Source: Caballeronia fortuita (lineage in GTDB: Bacteria; Pseudomonadota; Gammaproteobacteria; Burkholderiales; Burkholderiaceae). From it: a DNA stretch of 64,000 bases. The position numbers and the translations under genes are program-made. A model generated the notes under the pieces. That model was not told the DNA's origin. It saw only the letters and a program-made list of their open reading frames with translations, and ran no database searches. Where the stretch lies: positions 310,001 to 374,000 of the forward strand of contig NZ_FCNX02000006.1 of the NCBI RefSeq assembly GCF_001544835.2. The letters run 5' to 3'. This document shows positions 52,784-62,121 of the stretch, one piece after another; the stretch's first letter is position 1; every line of letters starts with the position of its first letter.

Positions 52784-53680
52784 GTGACGATTCTCACTGC
52801 CCCCGCATTCGAGCAGACTGCCGCCGATCAATCCATCGAGATTCGCCCGTTCGACGCGCCGCTCGGCGCCGAAGTCATCGGGCTCGATCTGTCGAAACCG
52901 CTGTCGAATGCCGATTTCGCGCGCATCCATCGCGCGCATCTCGATCATCACGTGCTCGTGTTCCGCGATCAGCGCATCACGCCCGACGAGCAGGTTGCGT
53001 TCAGCAAGCGCTTCGGCCCGCTGCAGATTCACGTGCTGCATCAGTTCGCGCTCGCGGGACATCCGGAAGTGCTGATCGTGTCGAACATCGTAGAGAACGG
53101 CAAGCCGATCGGTCTCGGCGATGCCGGTCATTTCTGGCATTCCGATCTCTCGTACAAGGACAAGCCGAGTCTCGGTTCGATGCTGCATGCGCAAGAACTG
53201 CCCGCGACCGGCGGCGACACGCTCTTCGCCAATCAGCATCTCGCGTGGGACACATTGCCCGCGCATCTGCGCGATGCGATCGAAGGGCGCGTCGCGGAGC
53301 ACACGTATCTCGCCAAATATGCCGAACTGCAAAAGCGCAGTCCGTGGCGTCCGAATCTGTCGGCGGAACAGATTGCACAAGTCAAACCGGTGACGCATCC
53401 CATCGTGCGCACGCACCCGGAAACGAAGCGTCGCGCGCTTTTCGTGAGCGAGCATTTCACGACGCGCGTGATCGGTTTGCCGGAAGACGAAAGCCGCGCG
53501 CTGCTCGCGGAACTCTTCGCGCACAGCACGAAGCCCGAGTTCGTTTACCGGCATCGGTGGCAGGCGCGCGACATGGTCTTCTGGGACAACCGCTCGGTCA
53601 TGCATCTTGCAGCCGGCACGCCCGACGATGAGCGCCGCAAGCTGTATCGCACGACCATCGAAGGCGACGCGCCTTTCTAA
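52784..53680 (+). CDS. TauD/TfdA-family Fe(II)/2-oxoglutarate dioxygenase
   Basis: A 298-residue dioxygenase from the GTG at 52784. The iron ligands H119-x-D121 are in HFWHSDLSYKD, and the distal His is in NRSVMHLAAG, followed by the 2-oxoglutarate-binding Arg in YRTTIEG. The family hydroxylates sulfonates, sulfate esters or herbicide-like acids so that sulfite or similar is released. The frame extends upstream to 52709, but the added residues do not resemble the family. Binding protein, ATPase and permease genes follow on the same strand, so its substrate is probably imported by them. Confidence 0.88.
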   Translation: MTILTAPAFEQTAADQSIEIRPFDAPLGAEVIGLDLSKPLSNADFARIHRAHLDHHVLVFRDQRITPDEQVAFSKRFGPLQIHVLHQFALAGHPEVLIVSNIVENGKPIGLGDAGHFWHSDLSYKDKPSLGSMLHAQELPATGGDTLFANQHLAWDTLPAHLRDAIEGRVAEHTYLAKYAELQKRSPWRPNLSAEQIAQVKPVTHPIVRTHPETKRRALFVSEHFTTRVIGLPEDESRALLAELFAHSTKPEFVYRHRWQARDMVFWDNRSVMHLAAGTPDDERRKLYRTTIEGDAPF

Positions 53681-53709
53681 AAAACCACTATTTCCACGGG
53701 GTTTCATCG

Positions 53710-54732
53710 ATGCATTCTCGCAAAGGGAAGGGCGCCGCACGCGCGCTCGTCGCCGCGTTGTCGCTCGCGATCGGCGTCACGTCGGCGAACGCATATGCCG
53801 AAGGCACGCTGCGCATCGCGGAGCAATTCGGCGTCGTGTATCTGCTGCTCAATGTGGCGCGCGATCAGAAGTTCATCGAGCAGGAAGGCAAGAAGGAAGG
53901 GCTCGATATCAAGGTGGACTGGGCGAAGCTCTCGGGCGGATCGAGCGTGAACGACGCGCTGCTGTCCGGTTCCGTCGATATCGCGGCGGCGGGCGTCGGC
54001 CCGTTGCTGACGATCTGGGACCGCACGCACGGACGGCAAAACGTGAAGGGCGTCGCGTCGCTCGGCAATTTTCCGTACTACCTCGTATCGAACGATCCGC
54101 GCGTGAAGACCATCGCCGATTTCACCGACAAGGACCGCGTCGCGGTGCCGGCGGTCGGCGTGTCAGTGCAGTCGCGCATCCTGCAATACGCGGCAGCGAA
54201 GCAATGGGGCGACAAGGAATACAACCGCCTCGACAAGCTCACGCAAGCGGTGCCGCATCCGGATGCGGCGGCGGCGCTGATTGCGGGCGGCACGGAGATC
54301 AACGCGCATTTCGGCAATCCGCCGTTCCAGCAGCAGGAACTCGCAGGCAATCCGAAAGCGCATATCGTGCTCAATTCGTACGATGTGCTCGGCGGTCCCA
54401 GTTCCGCGACGGTGCTCTACGCCACCGAGAAATTCCGCAACGAGAATCCTAAGACGTATCGCGCGTTCGTCGCCGGTCTCGCCGATGCCGCGCGCTATGT
54501 CACGCAGCATCCCGAACAGGCCGCCGATATCTATTTGCGCGTGAACGGCGCGAAGATCGATCGCGATCTGCTCATCAAGGTCATCAAGGATCCGTCGGTG
54601 CAATTCAAGGTCGCGCCGCAGAACACGTTCGCGCTCGCGCAGTTCATGCATCGCGTGGGCGTCATCAAGAACGAGCCGAAGTCGTGGCAGGACTACTTTT
54701 TTACCGATCCCGCGACGAAGGACGGAAGCTGA
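53710..54732 (+). CDS. ABC transporter substrate-binding protein (SsuA/NrtA/TauA type)
   Basis: A 340-residue periplasmic binding protein, signal peptide ending AYA-EGT near residue 33. LRIAEQFGVVYLLLNVARDQ at the N-terminus and GSSVNDALLSGSVDIAAAGVG, given as ALLSGSVDIAAAGVG, match the NMT1/THI5-like group used for sulfonates, nitrate and related compounds. It lies 29 bases after the dioxygenase gene. The ligand is probably a sulfonate or sulfate ester. Confidence 0.89.
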   Translation: MHSRKGKGAARALVAALSLAIGVTSANAYAEGTLRIAEQFGVVYLLLNVARDQKFIEQEGKKEGLDIKVDWAKLSGGSSVNDALLSGSVDIAAAGVGPLLTIWDRTHGRQNVKGVASLGNFPYYLVSNDPRVKTIADFTDKDRVAVPAVGVSVQSRILQYAAAKQWGDKEYNRLDKLTQAVPHPDAAAALIAGGTEINAHFGNPPFQQQELAGNPKAHIVLNSYDVLGGPSSATVLYATEKFRNENPKTYRAFVAGLADAARYVTQHPEQAADIYLRVNGAKIDRDLLIKVIKDPSVQFKVAPQNTFALAQFMHRVGVIKNEPKSWQDYFFTDPATKDGS

Positions 54733-54840
54733 AGCGCAACCCGTACTTATCGCCGATCGCGCATTGGATATTCGCATCGATTGGTTCGCTTATATGCCGC
54801 GCGCCGTTATCGTGTGCGTTTGCCCCTTAGCACACAGAAC

Positions 54841-55665
54841 ATGGCTGCCAATCCTCAGGCGCTCTACGCGCACGAAGCCGGTCGCGACGCCGCGACGAGC
54901 GGCAAGCTGCTCAGCGCGAAGAACGTGACGCTCGAATACCGCACGCCCGAGCGGCTCGTGCGCGCGACGCACGACGTCAGCTTCGATGTCTACGGCGCCG
55001 ACCGCTTCGTGCTGCTCGGGCCGTCGGGCTGCGGAAAGTCGACGCTGCTGAAGGCCGTCGCGGGTTTCATCGAGCCGGTCGCGGGCAGCATCGAAATAGG
55101 CGGCGAGCGCGTGCGCGGGCCCGGCGCGGATCGCATCGTCGTATTTCAGGAATTCGATCAGTTGCCGCCGTGGAAGACCGTCGTGCAGAACGTCGCGTTT
55201 CCGCTGCGCGCCGCGCGCAAGCTCGGCCGCGCCGAAGCACGCGAGCGCGCGCTGCATTATCTCGACAAGGTCGGCCTCGCCAAATTCGCCGATGCCTATC
55301 CGCACACGCTGTCGGGCGGCATGAAGCAGCGCGTCGCCATCGCCCGCGCGCTCGCGATGCAGCCGCGCGTGCTCCTGATGGATGAGCCCTTCGCCGCGCT
55401 CGATGCGCTCACGCGGCGCCGCATGCAGGAAGAGCTTCTGCGGCTATGGAGCGACGAGCGCTTCACGTTGTTGTTCGTCACACATTCGATCGAGGAGGCG
55501 CTCATCGTCGGCAATCGCATTCTGTTGCTGACGCCGCATCCGGGACGCGTGCGCGCCGAACTGAACAGTCATCAATACACGCAGGAAAGCATGGGCCGCG
55601 GAGAGTTTCAGCAAAGCGTCGCGCGCATTCATCGTCTGCTGTTCGAAGAGGAGAGCGCGCTGTGA
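54841..55665 (+). CDS. ABC transporter ATPase (SsuB/TauB type)
   Basis: A 274-residue ABC ATPase. Walker A is LGPSGCGKSTLLKAV (about 60-74), the Q-loop FQEFDQLPPWKTV, the signature LSGGMKQRVA, and Walker B VLLMDEPFAALDALT. The QLPPWKTV run is typical of nitrate/sulfonate/taurine ATPases. I chose the ATG at 54841 because the frame extension to 54781 is unlike the family. The stop overlaps the permease GTG. Confidence 0.92.
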   Translation: MAANPQALYAHEAGRDAATSGKLLSAKNVTLEYRTPERLVRATHDVSFDVYGADRFVLLGPSGCGKSTLLKAVAGFIEPVAGSIEIGGERVRGPGADRIVVFQEFDQLPPWKTVVQNVAFPLRAARKLGRAEARERALHYLDKVGLAKFADAYPHTLSGGMKQRVAIARALAMQPRVLLMDEPFAALDALTRRRMQEELLRLWSDERFTLLFVTHSIEEALIVGNRILLLTPHPGRVRAELNSHQYTQESMGRGEFQQSVARIHRLLFEEESAL

Positions 55666-56540
55666 GTACACCGCATCTGATCGCGCCGCCCGTTCGGCCC
55701 GAATACGAAGTCGCGCCCGCCGCGCTCGCCAGCGTCGAACATGAAGCGCCGCTGCCGCTCACGAAGCGGCTCGCGGATCGCTCGTGGCTGCGCAAGTCGA
55801 TCATCGCGCTCGTGCTGATCGCGTTGTGGGAGATCGCCGCGCGCGCCGTCGATAACGATCTCCTGCTGCCCACGTTCAGTGCGACCTTTATTGCGTTCGT
55901 GCAGGGTATCGCGTCGGGTGAGTTGATCGAGAAGATCGGTATTTCGATGTCCGTACTATTGCGCGGTTACGCGCTCGGCGCGGCGCTCGCGTTCGTGCTG
56001 ACATCGCTCGCGGTATCGACGCGCATCGGCCGAGACATCCTTTCGATGCTCACCGCGATGTTCAATCCGCTGCCGTCCATCGCGCTGCTGCCGCTCGCGT
56101 TGCTGTGGTTCGGACTCGGCACGGGCAGCCTGCTGTTCGTGCTCGTGCATTCGGTGTTGTGGCCGCTCGCGCTCAACACGTATGCGGGCTTTCAGGCGGT
56201 GCCGACGACCTTGCGCATGACGGGCCGCAACTACGGGCTCAACGGCATGCGTCATGTGATGCTGATTCTCGTGCCCGCCGCGTTGCCGTCGATTCTCGCG
56301 GGCTTGCGCGTGGGCTGGGCGTTCGCATGGCGCACGCTGATCGCGGCGGAACTCGTGTTCGGCGCGAGTTCGGGCAAGGGCGGTCTTGGCTGGTACATCT
56401 TCCAGAACCGCAACGAGCTTTATACGGATCGCGTGTTCGCGGGCCTCGCGGCGGTCATCGTGATCGGGCTCGCGGTCGAGCATCTCGTCTTCGATACGAT
56501 CGAGCGCGTAACCGTGCGACGCTGGGGCGTGCAGCAATGA
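55662..56540 (+). CDS. ABC transporter permease (SsuC/TauC type)
   Basis: A 292-residue inner-membrane permease with about six helices. The EAA loop is RMTGRNYGLNGMRHVMLILV, and FNPLPSIALLPLALLWFGLG is typical of SsuC/TauC permeases. The start is a GTG at 55662 overlapping the ATPase stop (GTGA), so translation is coupled. A long cytoplasmic lead of about 45 residues precedes the first helix. Confidence 0.92.
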   Translation: MSTPHLIAPPVRPEYEVAPAALASVEHEAPLPLTKRLADRSWLRKSIIALVLIALWEIAARAVDNDLLLPTFSATFIAFVQGIASGELIEKIGISMSVLLRGYALGAALAFVLTSLAVSTRIGRDILSMLTAMFNPLPSIALLPLALLWFGLGTGSLLFVLVHSVLWPLALNTYAGFQAVPTTLRMTGRNYGLNGMRHVMLILVPAALPSILAGLRVGWAFAWRTLIAAELVFGASSGKGGLGWYIFQNRNELYTDRVFAGLAAVIVIGLAVEHLVFDTIERVTVRRWGVQQ

Positions 56541-56552
56541 GCGGGACTCGAT

Positions 56553-57446
56553 CTATTCTTCGGCACGAATGAAGTCGATGAACGCGCGCAACGGTCCCGG
56601 CATGTGCGCGCGGCTCGGATAGTAAAGACGCGGACCGGTGAAACTCTGCCACCACGGTTTGAGCACCGGCACGAGCGCGCCGTCGTCGATGGCTTCGCGC
56701 ATGAATTCATCGAATGTATAGACGATGCCGAGTCCCGCGATGGCCGCGCTCCGGCTGATCTCGATCGACGATGTCACCAGTGGTCCTTCCGGCGCGATGC
56801 GTATCGCGTCCTTGCCGCGGATGAATTCCCACACGGCCAGCACGCCGCTGTCGAAGCGATGGCCGATGCAAGCGTGATTCACGAGCTCGCGCGGATGCTT
56901 CGGCTCGCCGTGCGCGGCAAGATACGCGGGCGACGCGACCGCGACGAAGCGTTGCGTGCGCGGCCCGATGGGCACCGCGATCATGTCGCGCTCGATGCGC
57001 TCGTCGTAGCGGATGCCTGCATCGAAACCGGCGGCGAGCACGTCGATGAACGTATCGCTCGCGCTGATCTCCAGCTTGATGCCCGGATGCGCCGCAAGAA
57101 ACCGCGCGACGATCGGCGGCAGTATTTCGCGCGACACGATGCGCGGCACGTTCAGGCGCAGCGTGCCGGTCGGGCTGTCGCGAAAGCCGTTGACGGCATC
57201 GAGCGCGCCCGCGATATCCGCGAACGCGGGCGCAAGCCGTTCGATGAGCCGCTCGCCCGCTTCGGTCGGCGTGACACTGCGTGTCGTGCGATTCAGGAGC
57301 CGCACGCCGAGGCGCGTTTCGAGCCGGCGTATCGCCTCGCTCAACGACGACGCCGACACGCCGCGCAACAGCGCCGCCTGCCTGAAGCCGCGCGAACGCG
57401 CGACCGCCAGGAACGCGTGAAGATCCGACAGATCCGGCTCGCTCAT
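56553..57446 (-). CDS. LysR-family transcriptional regulator
   Basis: A 297-residue regulator. The helix-turn-helix is DLHAFLAVARSRGFRQAALL, then RGVSASSLSEAIRRLETRLG; the effector domain follows with IRYDERIERDMIAVPIGP. It ends 12 bases from the permease stop, convergent, and is divergent from the aldo-keto reductase gene at 57555, its likely target. Confidence 0.92.
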   Translation of the reverse strand: MSEPDLSDLHAFLAVARSRGFRQAALLRGVSASSLSEAIRRLETRLGVRLLNRTTRSVTPTEAGERLIERLAPAFADIAGALDAVNGFRDSPTGTLRLNVPRIVSREILPPIVARFLAAHPGIKLEISASDTFIDVLAAGFDAGIRYDERIERDMIAVPIGPRTQRFVAVASPAYLAAHGEPKHPRELVNHACIGHRFDSGVLAVWEFIRGKDAIRIAPEGPLVTSSIEISRSAAIAGLGIVYTFDEFMREAIDDGALVPVLKPWWQSFTGPRLYYPSRAHMPGPLRAFIDFIRAEE

Positions 57447-57554
57447 ATCTCACTCACTGTTCGCCAGGGCGCACAGCCCATTCGTATTGAAGTGGATTAT
57501 CGCACGCGAGGTTTGCTTCCATAATCGTCTCCATTCCTCAAGGAGAGAACGAAC

Positions 57555-58559
57555 ATGGAACAACGCAGACTCGGCAGAACAGGACCGCAGACGGCAGCGA
57601 TCGGCCTCGGATGTATGGGCATGTCGGGCATGTACGGGCCGTCGGATCGCGCGGAAAGCATCGCGACGATACACGCGGCGCTCGAAGCGGGCGTGACGCT
57701 GCTCGACACCGGCGACTTCTACGGCATGGGCCACAACGAAATGCTGATCGGCGAGGCCTTGCGAAGCGCGCCGCCTTCGCGCCGCGACTCGGCGATTCTC
57801 AGCGTGAAGTTCGGCGGCATGCGCGATCCGGCGGGCAGGTTCATCGGCTTCGACGCGCGGCCTGCTGCCGTGAAGAATGCGCTCGCGTACACGTTGCAGC
57901 GGCTGGGCGTCGAGCATATCGACATCTACCGGCCCGCGCGGCTCGATGCGAGCGTGCCCGTCGAAGAGACGGTCGGCAGCATCGTCGAGATGATCGATGC
58001 GGGTTATGTGCGCCACGTCGGATTGTCCGAAGTAGGCGCAGATACGATACGCCGCGCCGCGGCCGTGCATCCGGTTGTCGACTTGCAGATCGAATATTCG
58101 CTGATTTCGCGCGGTCTCGAAGAGTCGATTCTTCCGGCATGCCGCGAACTCGGCATCGCGATCACGGCGTATGGCGTGCTGTCGCGCGGACTCATCAGCG
58201 GACACTGGACGAAGGACGCCGCGCAATCGGGCGACTGGCGCGCGAACAGTCCGCGCTTTCAGCAAGGCAACGTCGAACGCAATCTCGCGCTCGTCGATGC
58301 ACTGCGCACGATCGCCGATGCGAAGGGCGTGAGCGTCGCGCAGATCGCGATCGCGTGGGTGCTCGCGCAGGGCGACGACATCGTTCCCGTCATCGGCGCG
58401 CGGCGTCGCGACAGGCTGACGGAATCGCTCGGCGCGCTCGAGGTCACGCTCACGCGCGACGAACTCGCCGCGATCGAAGCGGCGGTGCCCAAAGGCGCCG
58501 CGGCAGGCGATCGCTACGAAGCCGTGCAGATGGCGCATCTCGACAGCGAGAAGAAGTAA
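57555..58559 (+). CDS. Aldo/keto reductase family protein
   Basis: A 334-residue TIM-barrel oxidoreductase. Three of the four catalytic residues are present: D51, Y56 (in DTGDFYGMGHNE) and K85 (in SVKFGG). The usual His in the YxxHR position is A128 in DIYRPARLD. The NADPH-binding C-terminal region (PVIGARRRDRLTESLGALEV) is intact. The altered residue may change the reaction, as seen in some subgroups. AAGGAGAG precedes the ATG. It is divergent from a LysR gene, which probably regulates it. Confidence 0.9.
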   Translation: MEQRRLGRTGPQTAAIGLGCMGMSGMYGPSDRAESIATIHAALEAGVTLLDTGDFYGMGHNEMLIGEALRSAPPSRRDSAILSVKFGGMRDPAGRFIGFDARPAAVKNALAYTLQRLGVEHIDIYRPARLDASVPVEETVGSIVEMIDAGYVRHVGLSEVGADTIRRAAAVHPVVDLQIEYSLISRGLEESILPACRELGIAITAYGVLSRGLISGHWTKDAAQSGDWRANSPRFQQGNVERNLALVDALRTIADAKGVSVAQIAIAWVLAQGDDIVPVIGARRRDRLTESLGALEVTLTRDELAAIEAAVPKGAAAGDRYEAVQMAHLDSEKK

Positions 58560-58658
58560 GCGTGCATCGTGCGGTGATTGCGATGACGGGGCTCGACGCG
58601 GCACGCAAACTGCGACGCGTGTAGCATCGATCCCCATTCACCGATGGAGACACGCCGA

Positions 58659-59456
58659 GTGAAAATCGCGACCTTCAACATCAACGGCATTCGTCCGCGG
58701 CTCGACGCGCTGCTGACATGGCTCGAGCGCGAATCGCCGGATATCGTGTGTCTGCAGGAACTGAAAGCGACGGACGCGCAGTTTCCCGCCGATGCCATCG
58801 CGAACGCGGGCTATGGCGCGCTGTGGCACGGGCAGCAATCGTGGAACGGCGTGGCGATTCTCGCGAAGGATGCCGAGCCGGTGCTGAGCCGGCGCGGCCT
58901 TCCCGGTTACGAGGACGACACGCACAGCCGTTATATCGAGGCGGCCGTGGGCGGCTTGCTGATCGGCTGTCTGTATCTTCCGAACGGCAATCCGCGGCCT
59001 GGCCCGAAGTTCAATTACAAGCTCGAATGGTTCGCGCGTTTCAATGCGCACGCGAAGGCGTTGTTCGCGAGCGGCCATCCTGTCGTGCTCGCGGGCGATT
59101 ACAACGTCGTGCCGACCGACGAGGACATCTACAACACGCGCTCGTGGCTGAAAGACGCGCTGCTGCAGCCCGAAAGCCGCGCGGCGTACGCGGACCTGCT
59201 CGCGCAAGGCTGGACCGATGCGCTGCGCAAGCAATTTCCCGATGAGCGCATCTATACCTTCTGGGACTACTTCCGCAATCACTGGCAGACGAACTCGGGC
59301 CTGCGCATCGATCATATTCTGCTGAGCCGCGATCTCGCGAAGAAGCTGGAGAGCGCCGGCGTAGATAAATGGGTGCGCGGCGAGCCGCATGCGAGCGATC
59401 ATGCGCCGACGTGGATCACGCTGAAGTCCGGGCGTGCGCGCAGGAAGGCGTCTTAG
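58659..59456 (+). CDS. xthA: Exodeoxyribonuclease III family DNA-repair nuclease
   Basis: A 265-residue Mg-dependent AP endonuclease/3'-5' exonuclease. Active-site runs are ATFNINGIRPRLDAL, CLQELKATD (Glu ligand), AGDYNVVPTDEDIYN (Asp/Asn), RIDHILLS and the catalytic SDHAPTW at the C-terminus. A GTG at 58659 has GGAGA eight bases upstream; an ATG at 58644 overlaps that site. Its stop overlaps the convergent hydrolase gene by four bases. Confidence 0.94.
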   Translation: MKIATFNINGIRPRLDALLTWLERESPDIVCLQELKATDAQFPADAIANAGYGALWHGQQSWNGVAILAKDAEPVLSRRGLPGYEDDTHSRYIEAAVGGLLIGCLYLPNGNPRPGPKFNYKLEWFARFNAHAKALFASGHPVVLAGDYNVVPTDEDIYNTRSWLKDALLQPESRAAYADLLAQGWTDALRKQFPDERIYTFWDYFRNHWQTNSGLRIDHILLSRDLAKKLESAGVDKWVRGEPHASDHAPTWITLKSGRARRKAS

Positions 59457-60277
59457 GCTTTTAGCGGGTCGCGCGCGGGATGCAGCGAAGCGAGGAAGCG
59501 CATGACGTGTTCGCGGCCGCCCATCGTCCATACGTCGAGATGATCGGCGTCTTCGATGAGCGCGAGATGTTTGTCGCCGCGTGCCGCATCGAAGAGACGC
59601 CGGAAGTGCGCGGGCGGGATCACGCCGTCTTTCGTGCCGCCGTAGATCAGCACGGGCGCATCGACCGATGCGATTTTTGCGAGGCTTTCGTAGCGGTCAC
59701 GAGCGAGCAGGCGCACCGGAAAGAGCCAGAAGCGTTTCGCCGCGACATCGACGATGCTCGTGAACGGCGCTTCGAGCATGAGCGCCTCGATCCTGACTTC
59801 GCTCGCGAGTTGCACGGCGACGCCCGAGCCAAGCGAGTAACCGTGCAGCACGATACGCGATGAATGCGCGGCGGCATAGGCGTAGGCGGCGCGGGCATCG
59901 GCATAGAGGCCCGCTTCGTGCGGCCGGCCGGGATTGCCGCCATAGCCGCGATATTCGGCGAGCAGCACGCCGTAGCCCGCATCGATCATCTCCAGCGCGA
60001 TATGGCCGCGCTGGGCGAGGTCTTCGCCATTGCCGTGAAAGAGGATGACCGTCGGCGCGGTGTCGTCGGACGGCGCCTTGTAGCGCACGGTGAGTTCGAG
60101 GTCGTCTTCGGTCCGGATGCCGATTCGCTCGGTGCGCGCTTCGAGTTCGGCGTTCTTGAAGGCTTCGATCTGTTCCAGCGGATAGACGAGCCGTCCTTGC
60201 AGCCAGTAGAGGCCGGCGAGCGCAACGGCGTACATCAGGGCGATGGCGGCAAGGAGAAGCCAGAGGACTTCGCGCAT
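59453..60277 (-). CDS. Alpha/beta hydrolase with an N-terminal membrane anchor
   Basis: A 274-residue protein. The N-terminal helix LLLAAIALMYAVALAGLYWL (about 5-25) is an anchor, and the rest is an alpha/beta-hydrolase domain of the BEM46/FrsA-like kind. The oxyanion motif is FHGNGEDL, the nucleophile elbow LHGYSLGSGVAV (Ser), the Asp is in GGTKDGVIP, and the His in DADHLDVW. It may be a serine esterase or peptidase. I chose the ATG at 60277, which begins the anchor helix. Confidence 0.87.
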   Translation of the reverse strand: MREVLWLLLAAIALMYAVALAGLYWLQGRLVYPLEQIEAFKNAELEARTERIGIRTEDDLELTVRYKAPSDDTAPTVILFHGNGEDLAQRGHIALEMIDAGYGVLLAEYRGYGGNPGRPHEAGLYADARAAYAYAAAHSSRIVLHGYSLGSGVAVQLASEVRIEALMLEAPFTSIVDVAAKRFWLFPVRLLARDRYESLAKIASVDAPVLIYGGTKDGVIPPAHFRRLFDAARGDKHLALIEDADHLDVWTMGGREHVMRFLASLHPARDPLKA

Positions 60278-60377
60278 GGGTGGGTCGGCGGCGGCTTGGG
60301 GTTCTTGTATGTTAATGGCTGCGCGCGATTCGATTCGTGCGCCAGCCGTACAAAAACCCGCGCATTGCTCCTTCACC

Positions 60378-61748
60378 TCACTCCCTTACATCCACCTCCC
60401 CCTGCCGCAAGCTCAGCGGCATCTCCGCCGCGATCTCCTTCTGCACGTCATCCGCTCCCCGCCCGCGATTGAACAACGCATTCAGCAGGATCGCGAACAC
60501 CGCCGCGAGCGTAATTCCGCTATGCGTAAGCGGCCCGGCCCACGCCGGCATTTGCGCGAAGAACGTCGGCGCGACGAGCGGAATCACGCCCACGCCGAGA
60601 CTGATCGCGATGATGAGCAGGTTGTTCTTGTTGTCGAAATCGACCTTGCTCAGGATCTTCACGCCGGTCGCCGCGACCATGCCGAACATCGCGATGCCCG
60701 CGCCGCCGAGCACGACCACCGGAATCGATGCGATCAGATTCGAAAGCTTCGGCAGCAGCCCAAGCAGAAGCAGAATCACGCCCGACACCGCGACCACCCA
60801 GCGGCTCTTCACGCCCGTGATGCCCACGAGCCCGATGTTCTGCGAAAACGACGAATGCGGAAACGTATTGAAGATGCCGCCGATCACCGTGCCGAGACCG
60901 TCGGTGCGCAGTCCGCGCGTCGCATCGTTGCGCGACACGGGACGCATCGCGAGTTCGCCGAGCGCGAGAAACATGCCGAGCGATTCCACCATGATGACGA
61001 CCATCACGAGACACAGCGACGCGATCGCCGCAATGTCGAAAGTCGGCATGCCGAACGCAAATGGCCGCACCGGCGCGAACCACGCGGCCTGTCCGACGCC
61101 CGCGAAATCGACGAAGCCGAGCGGCAGCGCGATCAGAAAGCCGATCGCCATGCCGAGCAGCACCGATATATTCGCGATGAAGCCTTTCAGATACTTGTTG
61201 ATGAGCAGAATCGCGAGCAGCACGACGGCCGCGATCATCAGGTTGCGCGGTTCGCCGAAATTCGGTGCGCCGCGTCCGCCGCCCGCCCAGCTGATCGCCA
61301 CCGGAAAAAGCGTCATGCCGATGGTCAGAATGATCGTGCCCGTGACGATCGGCGGAAAAAAGCGCATCAGCCGCCCGAAGAACGGCGCGATCAGGACGGC
61401 GAACACGCCCGCCGCGATCGTCGCGCCGAAGATCGCGGGCAGCCCCGCGCCGGATGACGCCATCGCGACCATCGGTCCGACCGGCGCGAAACTCACGCCC
61501 ATGATGACCGGCAGGCGAATCCCGAACTTCCACACGCCGATGCATTGCACCAGCGTGACGAGCCCGCACGCGAAGAGATCGGAACTGATCAGGAACGCGA
61601 CCTGATCCTTCGGCAGCTTCAGCGCCGCGCCGATGATGAGCGGCACCGCGATCGCGCCCGCGTACATCACGAGCACGTGCTGAATGCCGACCGCGAGCAT
61701 CTGGCCGATGGGCAGCACTTCGTCGACGGGATGAATCGTTTGGGACAT
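60378..61748 (-). CDS. NCS2-family nucleobase:cation symporter
   Basis: A 456-residue inner-membrane permease with about 14 hydrophobic segments. The NAT/NCS2 signature QNIGLVGITGVKSRWV and the substrate-site Glu in VVIMVESLGMFLALGE are visible; the pattern is that of xanthine/uric-acid permeases rather than uracil ones. The longer frame upstream to 61913 lacks family sequence; the ATG at 61748 begins it. No purine-degradation genes are adjacent. Confidence 0.92.
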   Translation of the reverse strand: MSQTIHPVDEVLPIGQMLAVGIQHVLVMYAGAIAVPLIIGAALKLPKDQVAFLISSDLFACGLVTLVQCIGVWKFGIRLPVIMGVSFAPVGPMVAMASSGAGLPAIFGATIAAGVFAVLIAPFFGRLMRFFPPIVTGTIILTIGMTLFPVAISWAGGGRGAPNFGEPRNLMIAAVVLLAILLINKYLKGFIANISVLLGMAIGFLIALPLGFVDFAGVGQAAWFAPVRPFAFGMPTFDIAAIASLCLVMVVIMVESLGMFLALGELAMRPVSRNDATRGLRTDGLGTVIGGIFNTFPHSSFSQNIGLVGITGVKSRWVVAVSGVILLLLGLLPKLSNLIASIPVVVLGGAGIAMFGMVAATGVKILSKVDFDNKNNLLIIAISLGVGVIPLVAPTFFAQMPAWAGPLTHSGITLAAVFAILLNALFNRGRGADDVQKEIAAEMPLSLRQGEVDVRE

Positions 61749-62121
61749 GTGCGCTCCGGCGGCTCGATTGAGGGTGTTGTCGGTCGCCCGAGTATTGCAT
61801 CGCGCATCGGCCGAAAAAATATTCCAGCCGCTATACAGGGCATCGGACGCACGCGCGCGCCGGCAGGACTTTTGACCGGACTTTGTCCAACCTCGGCGCA
61901 CGATCGGCAGCATTTGCCGATCCGCGCGCCCCGTATCCTGTGCACGGCGAATTAATCGGCGGATCCCTTGCGCTGTAAGGCTTACCGGGCTGTCGAATTT
62001 CGGGATGGCGTGCTACATTCCGAGCGCCTTGCATTGCTTCGTTGCGACTGCGCTCGCGGCAACGCAACCAACAAGCATCGGGTCGAACGCCCGATAACAT
62101 CATTCGCACAGGGATCTCGGC

